Positions 34,545 through 43,955 of a DNA stretch of 64,000 nt are shown in pieces. The position numbers and the translations under genes are program-made. This DNA is from Leucobacter luti (GTDB lineage: Bacteria > Actinomycetota > Actinomycetes > Actinomycetales > Microbacteriaceae): the NCBI RefSeq assembly GCF_004217175.1, contig NZ_SHKI01000009.1:1-64000 (forward strand), in the 5' to 3' direction. Within the stretch, counting starts at the first letter, position 1, and the number at the start of each line of letters is the position of its first letter. The notes under the pieces are model-generated. The model saw only the letters and a list, made by a program, of their open reading frames with translations, made no database searches and had not been told where the DNA came from.

Positions 34545-35300
34545 CTAGGAGACCAGCACGTCAAGGGCGCTCGTGAGCGCCCCGTCGACCGCCTGGGTCA
34601 CGATCTCGCGGTACGGGTCGTAGCCGTCCATCGATTCGTCGGCGGCGGCGAGCGGGTTCCCGTCGATCGCGAACACCGCGCCAGCCTCGATCCCGTGCAA
34701 CGACGCGATCACGAACAGCGCCGACGCCTCCATCTCGACCGCAACGATGCCGGCGCGCTGCCACATCTGGTGGTCGATGCCAACGATCGCGTCGCTCGGG
34801 TAGAACATGTCGCCCGTGAGCACGATGCCGCTGTGCACGCGGAGGCCCGTCTTCGCCGCGGCCTCGCGCAGCGCGATCGTGAGCTCCGGGGTCGCGATCG
34901 CAGGGAACTCCGTGGGGACGAGCTGGTGGCTGATACCGTCAGCGCGCACCGCGCCAGTGGCGACCACGATCGCGCCGTCGACAACCTCGGGCTGGATCCC
35001 ACCGGCGGTGCCGGATCGGATGATGCGCGTCACGCCGCCGCGCGCGAGCTCCTCGAAGCAGACCGCGGCGCCCGCGGCGCCAACACCGTGCGAGGCGACC
35101 GTGACGGGCACGCCGCGGTAGCTGCCGGCGTAGACGTGGTACTCGCGGTTGGCGGTGAGCTGGCGAGCATCGTCGAGCAGTTCGGCAACGCGGGCGGCGC
35201 GGCCGGGGTCGCCGACCACGAGTGCGCGGTCAGCGAGGTCGGCGACGCGGGCGCGCAGCAGCGGGAGTTCGGCGTCGGCGGGAAGTCGGACGGGTGCCAT
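34545..35300 (-). CDS. Nucleoside phosphorylase (uridine/purine phosphorylase family)
   Basis: A 251-aa NP-I family enzyme cleaving nucleosides with phosphate. It has VVGDPGRAARVAELL near the N-terminus, IRSGTAGGIQPEV for phosphate binding, and VAVEMEASALFVIASL for ribose binding. The pattern resembles uridine phosphorylase/DeoD-like enzymes. It follows the deaminase gene on the same strand by 75 bp, a good pairing for nucleoside salvage. Confidence 0.85.
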   Translation of the reverse strand: MAPVRLPADAELPLLRARVADLADRALVVGDPGRAARVAELLDDARQLTANREYHVYAGSYRGVPVTVASHGVGAAGAAVCFEELARGGVTRIIRSGTAGGIQPEVVDGAIVVATGAVRADGISHQLVPTEFPAIATPELTIALREAAAKTGLRVHSGIVLTGDMFYPSDAIVGIDHQMWQRAGIVAVEMEASALFVIASLHGIEAGAVFAIDGNPLAAADESMDGYDPYREIVTQAVDGALTSALDVLVS

Positions 35301-35374
35301 GTGAGGGCCTTTCGGTACGTGGGTGAGGTGTGATGATCTGGAGCCGGGCGGGCGCGGAGCGGAGTTGAGCGAGC

Positions 35375-36751
35375 CTAGACAGACGGAGAAGACGAGGCGT
35401 CCGCGGCCGATGCGTCACCGGCCGACGCCGCGAGCCCGGCGAGGCGCGCGCGGCTTGCCGCCGCCCGGGTGCGAATCTCAGCGGCGTCGAGCGTGAGGTG
35501 CGCGCCGTCGGCGTACACGTGCCGGCCGCCGATGAACACGTGGCGCACGTCTGCACCGGTCGCCGCGAAGCCCAGGTGCGAGACGAGGGCCGCGGGGTCG
35601 AAGGGCGTGGCAGCCGCGCCGGTGATGTCGAGCGCGATCACGTCGGCGAGACGCCCCACCTCGAGCGCGCCGGTCTCGGGGAACCCGATCGCCTCGGCGC
35701 CGCGCCGCGTCGCGATGTCGAGCACGTCTGACGCACGCACAATCGCCGCATCCTGGCGCGCGCCGCGGTGCAGGATCGTGGCCGTCTTGATCTCCTCGAA
35801 CAGATCGAGCGTGTTGTTGCTCGCGACCGAGTCGGTGCCGAGGGTGAGCCGGATCCCGGCCTCCTGCCACTCGGGGAGGGGCGCGATCCCGTTGCCGAGC
35901 TTCAGGTTTGAGACCGGGTTGTGGCTGATCGCGGCCCCGGTGCGCGCGAAGAGCTCGATCTCGCCCGGCGTGAGGTGCACGCAGTGGGCGGCGAGCACGC
36001 GCGCGGCGAACAGCCCCACGGACTCGAGGTGGTCGGCCGGCGTGGCGCCGTACCGCTCGGTGATCTGGGCGACCTCCGCGGCCGATTCGGAGACGTGCGT
36101 GTGAATGGGGATGTCGCGCGCGACGGCGCGCTCTGCAATGTCGCTGAGGAACTCGGGCGGCGAGGTGTACGGCGCGTGCGGGCCGTAGGCGATCGAGATC
36201 TGCGCGTCGTCCGCGTAGTGCGCGGCGAGCTGCTCGGTGAGCTCGGTGACGGCCGCGCCGTCTGCCGGCGAAACCCCGGGGAACCCGACGATGCCGGGCG
36301 CGAACGAGGCCGGCGCGATCAGCGCGCGCATGCCGGCCGAGCGCACGAGCTCGATCAGCTCGGCGTCCCAGTGGTACATGTCGGCGAACGCCGTGGTGCC
36401 GGTCTCGATCATTTCGACGAGCGCGAGCTGCAGGCCGGCGGCGACATCGTCGTGGGTGAGGTGCTGTTCAAGCGCCTGCACCGCCGCGAGCCAGGGCATG
36501 AAGCCCTCGTCGTCAGAGACACCGCGCAGCAGCGTCATCGCCGAGTGCGTGTGCCCGTTCACAAGGCCGGGCATGAGCACCTGGCCCGGGAGATCGCGGA
36601 TCTCTGCTTCGCTCGGCAGCTCGGCGTCCGGACGCGGCGATCCGGCATACGAGATCCGACCAGCGTCATCGAACGCGAGCTCGGCTGGCGCGACGGCGCC
36701 CTCGGGCGTGAGCAGCGCTGCGGCGCGCAGCACGGTAACGGTTTCGCTCAT
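35375..36751 (-). CDS. Amidohydrolase, MTA/SAH deaminase type
   Basis: A 458-aa metal-dependent amidohydrolase of the MtaD/TrzA/AtzB group. Metal-binding motif PGLVNGHTHSAMTLLRG, then GPHAPYT, HTHVSES and LGTDSVASNN with the final Asp. These enzymes deaminate 5'-methylthioadenosine, SAH, adenosine, or guanine-like and triazine compounds. ATG 36751 has GGGAGGAA upstream. It is followed by a nucleoside phosphorylase gene, so purine nucleoside salvage is the simplest role. Some length at the C-terminus (SAGDASAADASSSPSV) is a low-complexity tail. Confidence 0.82.
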   Translation of the reverse strand: MSETVTVLRAAALLTPEGAVAPAELAFDDAGRISYAGSPRPDAELPSEAEIRDLPGQVLMPGLVNGHTHSAMTLLRGVSDDEGFMPWLAAVQALEQHLTHDDVAAGLQLALVEMIETGTTAFADMYHWDAELIELVRSAGMRALIAPASFAPGIVGFPGVSPADGAAVTELTEQLAAHYADDAQISIAYGPHAPYTSPPEFLSDIAERAVARDIPIHTHVSESAAEVAQITERYGATPADHLESVGLFAARVLAAHCVHLTPGEIELFARTGAAISHNPVSNLKLGNGIAPLPEWQEAGIRLTLGTDSVASNNTLDLFEEIKTATILHRGARQDAAIVRASDVLDIATRRGAEAIGFPETGALEVGRLADVIALDITGAAATPFDPAALVSHLGFAATGADVRHVFIGGRHVYADGAHLTLDAAEIRTRAAASRARLAGLAASAGDASAADASSSPSV

Positions 36752-36897
36752 CGCGGTTCCTCCCCTGTCGAAATTCCCACGCCCAACTGTACCCGCGCGT
36801 GCGGGATCGCCGCTGACGGCCGGCCACCGCGCGCACGGCGCTGGGCAGGGCAGCCCGACCGACGGATCCCGGTGTCCCGGCGTCCCGGTGGGCGCAC

Positions 36898-37728
36898 CTA
36901 CCAGCCGGGGGTGGCGAGCATGCCGCCGTCGACCGCGAGGTCCTGGCCCGTGATGAACGTGGCGCCAGCGGATGCGAGCAGCACGCACGCGTTGCCGATG
37001 TCCGCCGCCGTCGCGAGCCGCCCGAGGGGGGCATGCGCCGTCCAGCTCGCGACGCCCTCGGGCCACGCCTCCGCGAGCCCGGGCCGATCCACGAGCCCCG
37101 GGGACACGGTGTTGACGCGGATCCCGTCGGGGCCGAGCTCGAGCGCGGCGGCGCGCGCGTGCATCACCAGACCGGCCTTTGCAACCGCGTAGTGCGCGTG
37201 CGCGGGCGCCGGGCGGCTCGCTTCGACGGAGGCAATGTGGGTGATCCACCGATTCGACACGCCGGCACCACCGGCGCCGGCAGCGCTACCGCCTCCGGCC
37301 TCAGCGTCCGCGCGCATTGCCGCCGCGGCCTCGCGCGAGAGCTCGAACACGGCGCCGAGGTTGGTGCCGAGCACCTCGTCCCACTCGGCGCGAGTGGTGT
37401 CGGTGAGTGGGGCGAGCGGCTGGATGCCCGCGTTGTTGACGAGCCCGTCGAGCCCGCCGAGCGCCTCGACGGCGTCGGCGACCAGTCCGGCCGCGGCCCC
37501 GTCGAGCGCGAGGTCGGCGCGCACGGCGACCGCGGTGACGCCGCGATCACGCAGCTCCTCCACGAGCTCGAAGACCGGAGCCGCCGAACCGCGGTAGTGC
37601 AGCGCGAGGTGCGCGCCCGCCGCGGCAAAGCGCCGCGCGATGCCGCCGCCCACGCCGCCGGAGGCGCCGGTAACCAGCACGCGCTGCCCGCTGAGATCCG
37701 GCAGGGTCGTGTCCTGTCGCGTCACCAT
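36898..37728 (-). CDS. Short-chain dehydrogenase/reductase
   Basis: A 276-aa SDR. The cofactor motif is VTGASGGVGGGIARRF, the structural NNAG is in GLVNNAGIQPL, and the active-site Tyr and Lys are in HYAVAKAGL, with PGLVDRPG later. An acidic residue pattern after the second strand is not clear, and the ALHYRGS segment suggests NADP(H). It begins 3 bp after the uppS stop, so it is co-transcribed with it. The substrate is unknown. Confidence 0.88.
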   Translation of the reverse strand: MVTRQDTTLPDLSGQRVLVTGASGGVGGGIARRFAAAGAHLALHYRGSAAPVFELVEELRDRGVTAVAVRADLALDGAAAGLVADAVEALGGLDGLVNNAGIQPLAPLTDTTRAEWDEVLGTNLGAVFELSREAAAAMRADAEAGGGSAAGAGGAGVSNRWITHIASVEASRPAPAHAHYAVAKAGLVMHARAAALELGPDGIRVNTVSPGLVDRPGLAEAWPEGVASWTAHAPLGRLATAADIGNACVLLASAGATFITGQDLAVDGGMLATPGW

Positions 37729-37731
37729 TGG

Positions 37732-38517
37732 TTAGCCTCCGAGTCGTCGCTGGCGGAAAGAGTAGTCGCGCAGTGCGCGCAGGAAGTCGACCTCGCGCAG
37801 GTCGGGATAGAGCGCCTCAACGAAGTAGAACTCGGAGTGCGCTGACTGCCAGATCATAAAGTCCGAGAGGCGCTGCTCGCCGGAGGTGCGGATCACCAGA
37901 TCCGGATCCGCCTGGCCGCGCGTCCACAGGTGCTCCCCGATCATCTCGGGGGTGAGTCGTTCCTCGAGCGTGTCGATTGTGCCGCCGGCGGCCTGGTGCT
38001 CGGCGATCACGCTGCGCACCGCGGCCGCGATCTCGCTGCGTCCGCCGTAGCCGACCGCGAGGTTGATGTGCAGGCCGGTGTGGTCAGCCGTCGCGGCCTC
38101 AGCTGCGGCGAGCGCCGCGGTGAGTTCTTCGGAGAGCCCCTCGCAGGACCCCACGTGTTTGACCCGCCACCGGGGGTTCTCCGCGAGCTGCGCGGCGAGC
38201 TCGGCGATAATCCCGAGCAGGTCGTCGAGCTCCTGGCGGTCGCGCGCGTTGAGGTTGTCCGCGGACAGGAGGTACAGCGTGACCGTGTGGATTCCGGCCT
38301 CTTCACACCAGCCGAGAAGCTCGGGAACTTTCTGTGCCCCGGCGCGGTGGCCGAAGGCTGCACGCTCCTGCAGCCGCTGCTTTGCCCAGCGCCGGTTGCC
38401 GTCGACGATCACGGCGATGTGCTGCGGCACGCGGGCGAGGTCGATTTCCCGGCGCAGGCGACGCTGATAGAGCCGGTAGAGCAGACCGGTGCGTGGCGTC
38501 GACGGCGGGGGGTTCAC
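37732..38517 (-). CDS. uppS: Isoprenyl (undecaprenyl/polyprenyl) diphosphate synthase
   Basis: A 261-aa cis-prenyltransferase. The catalytic loop is VIVDGNRRWAKQ (with the essential Asp), and the C-terminal DLVIRTSGEQRLSDFMIWQ plus SEFYF are diagnostic. Start is uncertain: the GTG at 38517 gives VNPPPSTPRTG and is preferred, with GAGG immediately upstream and GGAGG further away; an ATG at about 38577 is possible. It makes the lipid carrier for cell-wall synthesis or a shorter Z-prenyl product. It is divergent from the hemolysin-III gene, an arrangement I recall from other actinobacteria. Confidence 0.93.
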   Translation of the reverse strand: MNPPPSTPRTGLLYRLYQRRLRREIDLARVPQHIAVIVDGNRRWAKQRLQERAAFGHRAGAQKVPELLGWCEEAGIHTVTLYLLSADNLNARDRQELDDLLGIIAELAAQLAENPRWRVKHVGSCEGLSEELTAALAAAEAATADHTGLHINLAVGYGGRSEIAAAVRSVIAEHQAAGGTIDTLEERLTPEMIGEHLWTRGQADPDLVIRTSGEQRLSDFMIWQSAHSEFYFVEALYPDLREVDFLRALRDYSFRQRRLGG

Positions 38518-38617
38518 CCTCAGAGTGTACCGTCCTCCGGGATACCCCCACCTGGGGAAGCTGGGGATACCCGACATATATGCACCCGCGGATCTGTGCA
38601 GAACATACACTCAGGAC

Positions 38618-39421
38618 ATGACCTCCTCCGGTGGCAACGGTTTCTCCCCCGACGGCGCCCCCGGGCGCGGTCCCGAGTCGGAGCCGCCGGAGGCGCAGCG
38701 TCCGCTGCCCGAACCGGACAGGCTGTCGCTCCCCCTCCTCGCCGCAGCCAATGAGCCGGCGCGGGATGAGGTACCCGCCGAACAGAAGCCGCTGTGGCGG
38801 GGCTGGATCCACGCCGGCACGTTCCCGGTTGCGGTTGCGGGCGGAATCGTGCTGATCAGCCTCGCCCACGGCCCCGTGGCCAAGTGGGCGTCGGCCGTGT
38901 TCATGCTCACGAGCATGCTGCTGTTCGGGGTGTCGGCGCTGTACCACCGCATCAACTGGAAGCCGCGCACCAAGCAGCTGTTCCGCCGCCTCGACCACGC
39001 AAACATCTTCCTCCTGATCGCGGGCACGTACACGCCGCTGGCGCTCCTGGCGCTCCCGCCGGAGAAGGGGATTCTGCTGCTCGTGCTCGTGTGGGCCGGC
39101 GCCCTGCTGGGGATCGGGTTCCGGGTGTTCTGGATCGGTGCACCGCGCTGGCTCTACGTGCCGCTGTACGTGCTGCTGGGCTGGGCGGCGGTGATGTATA
39201 TCGTCGACATCGCGCACGCGAGCCTCGCCGCGATGGTCCTCGTGGTGGTGGGCGGGCTGCTCTACACCCTGGGCTCGGTGGTGTACGGCATGAAGCGGCC
39301 GAACCCGATCCCCGGGGTGTTCGGCTTCCACGAAATTTTCCACGCGCTCACCACGATCGCGTTCCTGTGCCACTGGACCGCGGCGCTCCTGGTGGCGTTG
39401 GATCCCGTCTACCTGCGGTAG
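38618..39421 (+). CDS. Hemolysin III family membrane protein
   Basis: A 267-aa PAQR/hemolysin-III protein with about seven membrane helices after a 55-residue disordered, Pro/Glu-rich N-terminus. Family features: SALYHRINW near the first helices, RLDHANIFLLIAGTYTP, and GFHEIFHALTTIAFLCHW at the end, with the conserved metal-binding His residues. Named for hemolysis, but the true function is unresolved (possibly lipid or ceramidase-like hydrolysis). Divergent from uppS; convergent with recQ. Confidence 0.9.
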   Translation: MTSSGGNGFSPDGAPGRGPESEPPEAQRPLPEPDRLSLPLLAAANEPARDEVPAEQKPLWRGWIHAGTFPVAVAGGIVLISLAHGPVAKWASAVFMLTSMLLFGVSALYHRINWKPRTKQLFRRLDHANIFLLIAGTYTPLALLALPPEKGILLLVLVWAGALLGIGFRVFWIGAPRWLYVPLYVLLGWAAVMYIVDIAHASLAAMVLVVVGGLLYTLGSVVYGMKRPNPIPGVFGFHEIFHALTTIAFLCHWTAALLVALDPVYLR

Positions 39422-39530
39422 CGCGGTCGCGTATCGGGGGCGCCCCGGTACGCGCGCGCGGCGTGAGCGCACCACCCCGGCCCGCACCGCCCCGGCCCGC
39501 ACGCACCCCCGGCCGCACCGCCCCGGACCG

Positions 39531-41597
39531 CTACTCCGCGGCCAGCGCGGCCAGCACGGCGGCGCCGTAGCGCTCAAGCTTGACCGCCCCGATCCCGGAG
39601 ATCGCGAGCAGTTCGTCGTCGGTGCTGGGCCGGTGCACGGCAAGGGCCGCGAGGGTCGCGTCGCCAAAGACCACGTACCCCGGCACGCCCTGGCGCTTCG
39701 CTTCCTCGGCGCGCCAGGCCCGGAGCCGCTCGAACACGGCGTCCTGTTCGGGGCTGAGATCCGCCGCCGCGGCAGAGCGCTTTGAACCGGCCGCGACCGA
39801 CGCGCGCGTGCCGCGCCCGGAGCGCGCCGCGCGCGCGACGACCTCCTCGCGCATCATGACCTGCTCCGCCCCGCGCAGCACCGGCTTCGCCGCCTCGGCC
39901 GGGGCGAGCACGCCCCACTCGCCGCGCGCTTCGAGCACGCCGGTGGCGAGCAGGTGGCGCACCACGCCGCGCCACTGCGCGACCGTCCACTCGGTGCCGA
40001 TCCCCCAGGTGGTGAGCTCGTCGAGCCGCAGCTGGGTCACCCGCTCGGAGCCGGTGCCTCGGAGCACATCGATGTGCTGGCCGGCCGCGAAGGTGCGGCC
40101 GCGCTCGCGCTGAGTGCGGATGATCGTTGACAGCAGCATCTGCGCGGGCACCGTCGCGTCCCAGAGCTTGGGCGGGTTGAGGCACACGTCGCAGTTGCCG
40201 CAGGCGGCGCTGCCTGCCTCGCCGAAGTAGTTCAGCAGGAACTGGCGCCGGCAGCTCGCCCCCTCGCAGAGCGCGAGCATCTGGTTGAGGTGCCGCGTCT
40301 GGTTTGCGCGCGTGGCCTGGTCGCCGTCGCCCGATTCGATGAGTTGGCGCTGCTGCACTACGTCTGCGAGGCCGTACGCGAGCCACGCTTCCGACGGCAG
40401 CCCGTCGCGGCCAGCGCGGCCGGTCTCCTGGTAGTACCCCTCGATCGACTTCGGGAGGTCGATGTGCGCGACGAAGCGCACGTCTGGCTTGTCGATCCCC
40501 ATCCCGAAGGCGACGGTCGCTACCACCACCACCCCGTCTTCTCGGAGGAAGCGCGTCTGCGCCCTGAGCCGCACGTCCGCGGGGAGCCCCGCGTGGTAGG
40601 CGACGGCGTCGACCCCGGCGTCACGGAGGGCGGCTGCGGTCTGCTCCACCCGCTTGCGGCTGAGCGCGTAGACGATGCCGGCGTCACCGGCGTGCTCGCC
40701 GCGCACGAACGAGATGAGCTGGGCGCGGCCCGCCTGCTTCGCCTCGATCCGGTAGCGGATGTTCGGCCGGTCGAAGCTCGACACGAAGTGCTTCGCGGTG
40801 CCGAGGTGCAGCCGCTCGGTGATCTCCCGGTGCGTTTCCGGGGTCGCGGTCGCGGTGAGCGCGATCCGCGGGACGTCTGGCCAGTGCTCGGCGAGCGCGC
40901 CAAGCCGCAGGTAGTCGGGGCGGAAGTCGTGCCCCCACTGCGACACACAGTGGGCCTCGTCGATCGCGAACAGCGCGATCGTGCCCTGCCGCAGGAAGTC
41001 AATCGTGCCGGGGGCGGAGAGTCGCTCCGGCGCCAGGTAGAGCACGTCGAGCTGGCCCGTCCGGTACGCCTGCTCCACCTCGCGCCGCTCGTCGAAGCTC
41101 ATCGACGAGTTCAGCGCTGCCGCCCGCACTCCCGCGAGCGTGAGCGCCGCAACCTGGTCGTGCATCAGCGCGACGAGGGGCGAGAGCACGATCCCTGTCC
41201 CCTCCCGGACGAGGGCGGGGATCTGGTAGCAGATCGACTTGCCGCCGCCGGTCGGCATGAGCACCACGGCGTCGCCGCCGGCGATCACGTGCCGAACGAT
41301 ATCCTCCTGCTCGCCGCGGAACGCGTCGTAGCCGAACACGCCGGAGAGCACAGCCAGCGGGTCCTGCCCCACCACGTCCACGGTGCCGAACGAGCGGGCA
41401 CCCGGCGCGGGGACAGCCGCGAGCGCCGGGGCCCCACCACGAGCCGCCGCGGGGGCCCCGGGCGGCACGGCCCCGCCGCCGGTCTCGCTCCCGGGCGGGG
41501 GCGCACCCCACGCCTCCCCCGGCCAGCGTTCGGCGTCGTCAAACTCCGCGGGCGCCCCCCAGTGATCCGGATCGGTGCCGGGCGCGCTCCCGCTCAT
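39531..41597 (-). CDS. recQ: ATP-dependent DNA helicase RecQ
   Basis: A 688-aa RecQ helicase. Walker A is [12 protein letters not shown], the DEAH box is [19 protein letters not shown] (with the RecQ aromatic loop), motif VI is [10 protein letters not shown], and the zinc-binding RQC element is [10 protein letters not shown] plus CGNCDVC. A winged helix and a C-terminal HRDC domain ([20 protein letters not shown]) follow. The first 65 residues are a disordered Gly/Pro/Ala extension not seen in standard RecQ. It lies 5 bp downstream of the small membrane gene and is probably read through from mca. Confidence 0.96.
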   Translation of the reverse strand: MSGSAPGTDPDHWGAPAEFDDAERWPGEAWGAPPPGSETGGGAVPPGAPAAARGGAPALAAVPAPGARSFGTVDVVGQDPLAVLSGVFGYDAFRGEQEDIVRHVIAGGDAVVLMPTGGGKSICYQIPALVREGTGIVLSPLVALMHDQVAALTLAGVRAAALNSSMSFDERREVEQAYRTGQLDVLYLAPERLSAPGTIDFLRQGTIALFAIDEAHCVSQWGHDFRPDYLRLGALAEHWPDVPRIALTATATPETHREITERLHLGTAKHFVSSFDRPNIRYRIEAKQAGRAQLISFVRGEHAGDAGIVYALSRKRVEQTAAALRDAGVDAVAYHAGLPADVRLRAQTRFLREDGVVVVATVAFGMGIDKPDVRFVAHIDLPKSIEGYYQETGRAGRDGLPSEAWLAYGLADVVQQRQLIESGDGDQATRANQTRHLNQMLALCEGASCRRQFLLNYFGEAGSAACGNCDVCLNPPKLWDATVPAQMLLSTIIRTQRERGRTFAAGQHIDVLRGTGSERVTQLRLDELTTWGIGTEWTVAQWRGVVRHLLATGVLEARGEWGVLAPAEAAKPVLRGAEQVMMREEVVARAARSGRGTRASVAAGSKRSAAAADLSPEQDAVFERLRAWRAEEAKRQGVPGYVVFGDATLAALAVHRPSTDDELLAISGIGAVKLERYGAAVLAALAAE

Positions 41598-41602
41598 ACT
41601 CG

Positions 41603-41839
41603 TCAGTTCCGCTGCTCGGGGTCCGTCCCGGACTCGCCGAGCTCGACCGCGATCTGCTCGCGCACCTCGTGCCGATATGCGTTGCGTCGCAGCCGGCTCA
41701 CGAGCAGGAAACCGAGCCCGATGATCAGCGCCGCCAGCAGGCCGGTGAAAATGAACCCCTCAACACCCGGGGTCACCTGGTTCGCGTCGAACTCGGTCGA
41801 AACCTCAGCGATCCGCAGTGCGGTGCTCGTCAGACTCAT
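41603..41839 (-). CDS. Small membrane protein downstream of mca
   Basis: A 78-aa protein with one membrane helix (about residues 29-48: [20 protein letters not shown]) and a charged, cytosolic-looking C-terminus ([19 protein letters not shown]). The ATG overlaps the mca stop (TGA) by 4 bp. A small membrane protein in the same position next to mca occurs in other actinobacteria. Function unknown. Confidence 0.8.
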   Translation of the reverse strand: MSLTSTALRIAEVSTEFDANQVTPGVEGFIFTGLLAALIIGLGFLLVSRLRRNAYRHEVREQIAVELGESGTDPEQRN

Positions 41840-42705
41840 GCGTCTTCCTCCTTGATGCCCTGAAATAGATCTGCTTCAAACTCACTGGTGGCAACCCGCG
41901 ACGCTGCGAGCCGGTAGTCCTCAAACGGCCACGCCTGCCGCTGCACCTCGTTCGGCCAGAAGAAGAACGGGCTGTCCGGCGGTACCTGGCTGGCGTGCGC
42001 GCGGAGCGCCTCGTCGCGACGCTCGAAGAAGCGACCCACGTCGATGCGCGCGGTGCTGCGGTTGCCACGCCCACCCATCCGCTCGCGCAGCTCGGCGAAC
42101 TGACCCACGAGCGGCGAGGTCGGCTCATGATCCACGAGCCACTGATAGACGGTGCTGATCCGCTCGCCGTTGAAAATCTCTTCGTAGTACAGCTTGCCGA
42201 TCGACCACGGCTCGCCCGCCTCGGGGTACGCGTCCGGATCACCCGCACGATCCCACGCGATCTTGCTGATCTCGTGGCACCGGATGTGATCCGGGTGCGG
42301 GTACCCGCCCTGCTCGTTGTAGGTGATCATCACGTGCGGCTTGAACTCGCGCACGGTGCGCACGAGCGTCTCCGCCGACACCTCGGCTGGGATGTGGGCG
42401 AACGAGCCAGCGGGCACCGGCTCACCCTCGTCGGGCAGCCCGGAGTCCTGGTACCCGAGCCACCGGTGCTCGAACCCGATGATGTCGCGCGCACGCGCCA
42501 TCTCGTCGCGCCGCAAACCGGCGAGGTCGCGACGACTCTTGGGGTCCCGCGCCACCAGCTCGTTGAGCACGTCGCCGCGCTCGCCGCCGGTGCAGCTCAC
42601 AATGAGCACCTCGACGCCCTGGTCGAGGTAGTGGGCGTAGGTGGCGGCACCCTTGCTTGATTCGTCGTCGGGATGCGCATGCACCGCGATGAGCCTGAGC
42701 GTCAT
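41836..42705 (-). CDS. mca: Mycothiol S-conjugate amidase
   Basis: A 289-aa zinc amidase of the LmbE/MshB-like fold that cleaves mycothiol S-conjugates for export of mercapturic acids. The metal motif is HAHPDDESSKGA (9-20), and GGYPHPDHIRCHE (about 133-145) supplies the third ligand. The Mca-type lid segment around FFFWPNEVQRQAWPFEDYRL is present, which separates it from MshB. Full length. It demonstrates that the host uses mycothiol, so it is an actinobacterium. Confidence 0.93.
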   Translation of the reverse strand: MTLRLIAVHAHPDDESSKGAATYAHYLDQGVEVLIVSCTGGERGDVLNELVARDPKSRRDLAGLRRDEMARARDIIGFEHRWLGYQDSGLPDEGEPVPAGSFAHIPAEVSAETLVRTVREFKPHVMITYNEQGGYPHPDHIRCHEISKIAWDRAGDPDAYPEAGEPWSIGKLYYEEIFNGERISTVYQWLVDHEPTSPLVGQFAELRERMGGRGNRSTARIDVGRFFERRDEALRAHASQVPPDSPFFFWPNEVQRQAWPFEDYRLAASRVATSEFEADLFQGIKEEDA

Positions 42706-42790
42706 GCGCTTCCTCTCACGTGCTTCTCGGGAGGTTCCCGGTACTCTGGCAAAGTCAGCTCAGTTTACCCAGTATTGATCGGAGGTTCCC

Positions 42791-43228
42791 GTGCCTGATG
42801 CGGTCGCCACCGTCGACGCGGATTCTCCGTCGACGCAGCGCCTTGAGGATCGCTACGGAACCGGCCGCAGGCGCAGCCTCGACCGTCGCTTTGCGTGGGG
42901 CGCCGCGGGCCTGCTCGTCGCGGGCGGCATCGCGTTTCTCGTGTTCTCCGGATGGCAGGACGGCAACCAGGTTTCGGTGCAAGACATTGGGCACACGGAC
43001 GTGAGCGATCTCGTTGTCGATGTGAAGTTCGAGGTCACCGGCCCGGCGAACACGCCGGTCGCGTGCGCCGTCGAGGCGCTCAACAAGGCGAAGGCCACCG
43101 TGGGCTGGAAGATCGTCGAGCTCCCGGTGACGGCCGAGCGCACGCACACGGTCACCACCAGGCTCGTCACCACGAACCCGTCGACGGCCACGACCGCGCG
43201 CGCCTGCTGGGTGGTCGAGGGCTCCTAG
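42791..43228 (+). CDS. DUF4307-domain membrane protein
   Basis: A 145-aa protein with one N-terminal membrane helix (about 38-55: WGAAGLLVAGGIAFLVF) and an exported beta-rich domain (VDVKFEVTGPANTPVACAVE, then CWVVEGS) with two cysteines that could form a disulfide. This is the DUF4307 family, restricted to actinobacteria and usually next to mca and greA, as here. It starts at a GTG after GGAGG and is divergent from mca. Confidence 0.88.
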   Translation: MPDAVATVDADSPSTQRLEDRYGTGRRRSLDRRFAWGAAGLLVAGGIAFLVFSGWQDGNQVSVQDIGHTDVSDLVVDVKFEVTGPANTPVACAVEALNKAKATVGWKIVELPVTAERTHTVTTRLVTTNPSTATTARACWVVEGS

Positions 43229-43365
43229 GCGGCGAGCGCCGCCCCGGACCGCTTCCCGAACGATCCCGGATCGCGCTGCTACGCTTACACGGACGCCCTG
43301 GCTCGGTCGGGGCGTTGCCTGTCCCCCACGCGCTCACGCGCTCTCACCCGAAACGAGGATCGACC

Positions 43366-43851
43366 ATGGCTGAGCCCACTCAGACCTGGCTGACGCAGGA
43401 GGCTTACGACCGGCTCACTGGCGAGCTGGAACAGCTGACCGGTGCCGGCCGCAAAGACATCGCGTCCCGCATCGAGGCTGCCCGCGAAGAGGGCGATCTC
43501 AAGGAGAACGGCGGCTACCACGCCGCCAAGGATGAGCAGGGCAAGATGGAGGCGCGCATCCGCGACCTCGAGGAGCTTCTGAAACACGCGGTCGTCGGCG
43601 AGGTGCCGCAGGCGAGCGGGGTCGTCGAGATCGGCACCGTCATCACCGCCGACATCTTCGGCGATGAGGAGCGCTTCCTGCTCGGCAACCGCGAGCTCGC
43701 CGATGGCTCAGACCTCGACGTGTACAGCGCTGAGAGCCCCCTCGGGGCCGCGATCCTCGGCCGCAAGGTCGGCGATGAGGTCAGCTACTCGGCGCCGAAC
43801 GGCACCGAGATCGAGGTGAAGATCCTCGCGGTCGACACCTACGCCGGCTAG
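43366..43851 (+). CDS. greA: Transcription elongation factor GreA
   Basis: A 161-aa Gre factor: an N-terminal coiled coil with the acidic tip (REEGDLKENGGYHAAKDEQ, carrying the Asp/Glu that stimulate RNA polymerase transcript cleavage) and a C-terminal FKBP-like domain (GTVITADIFGDEERFLLGN). The start ATG is 43366. It follows the DUF4307 gene on the same strand and ends at a strong terminator. Confidence 0.96.
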   Translation: MAEPTQTWLTQEAYDRLTGELEQLTGAGRKDIASRIEAAREEGDLKENGGYHAAKDEQGKMEARIRDLEELLKHAVVGEVPQASGVVEIGTVITADIFGDEERFLLGNRELADGSDLDVYSAESPLGAAILGRKVGDEVSYSAPNGTEIEVKILAVDTYAG

Positions 43852-43873
43852 CCCGAGCACCACACAGTTTCCG

Positions 43874-43914
43874 CCGCGGGCGGGGCCGGATCAGCGATCC
43901 GACCCCGCCCGCGG
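43874..43914. terminator. Bidirectional hairpin terminator after greA
   Basis: Two 19-nt arms (43874-43892 and 43896-43914) pair with one mismatch around a 3-nt loop in the gap between convergent greA and the aldehyde dehydrogenase gene. Confidence 0.8.
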
Positions 43915-43955
43915 TGCGTTTGGCGGCCCGCCGCACCGCGGCCGGCCACTCCCGC

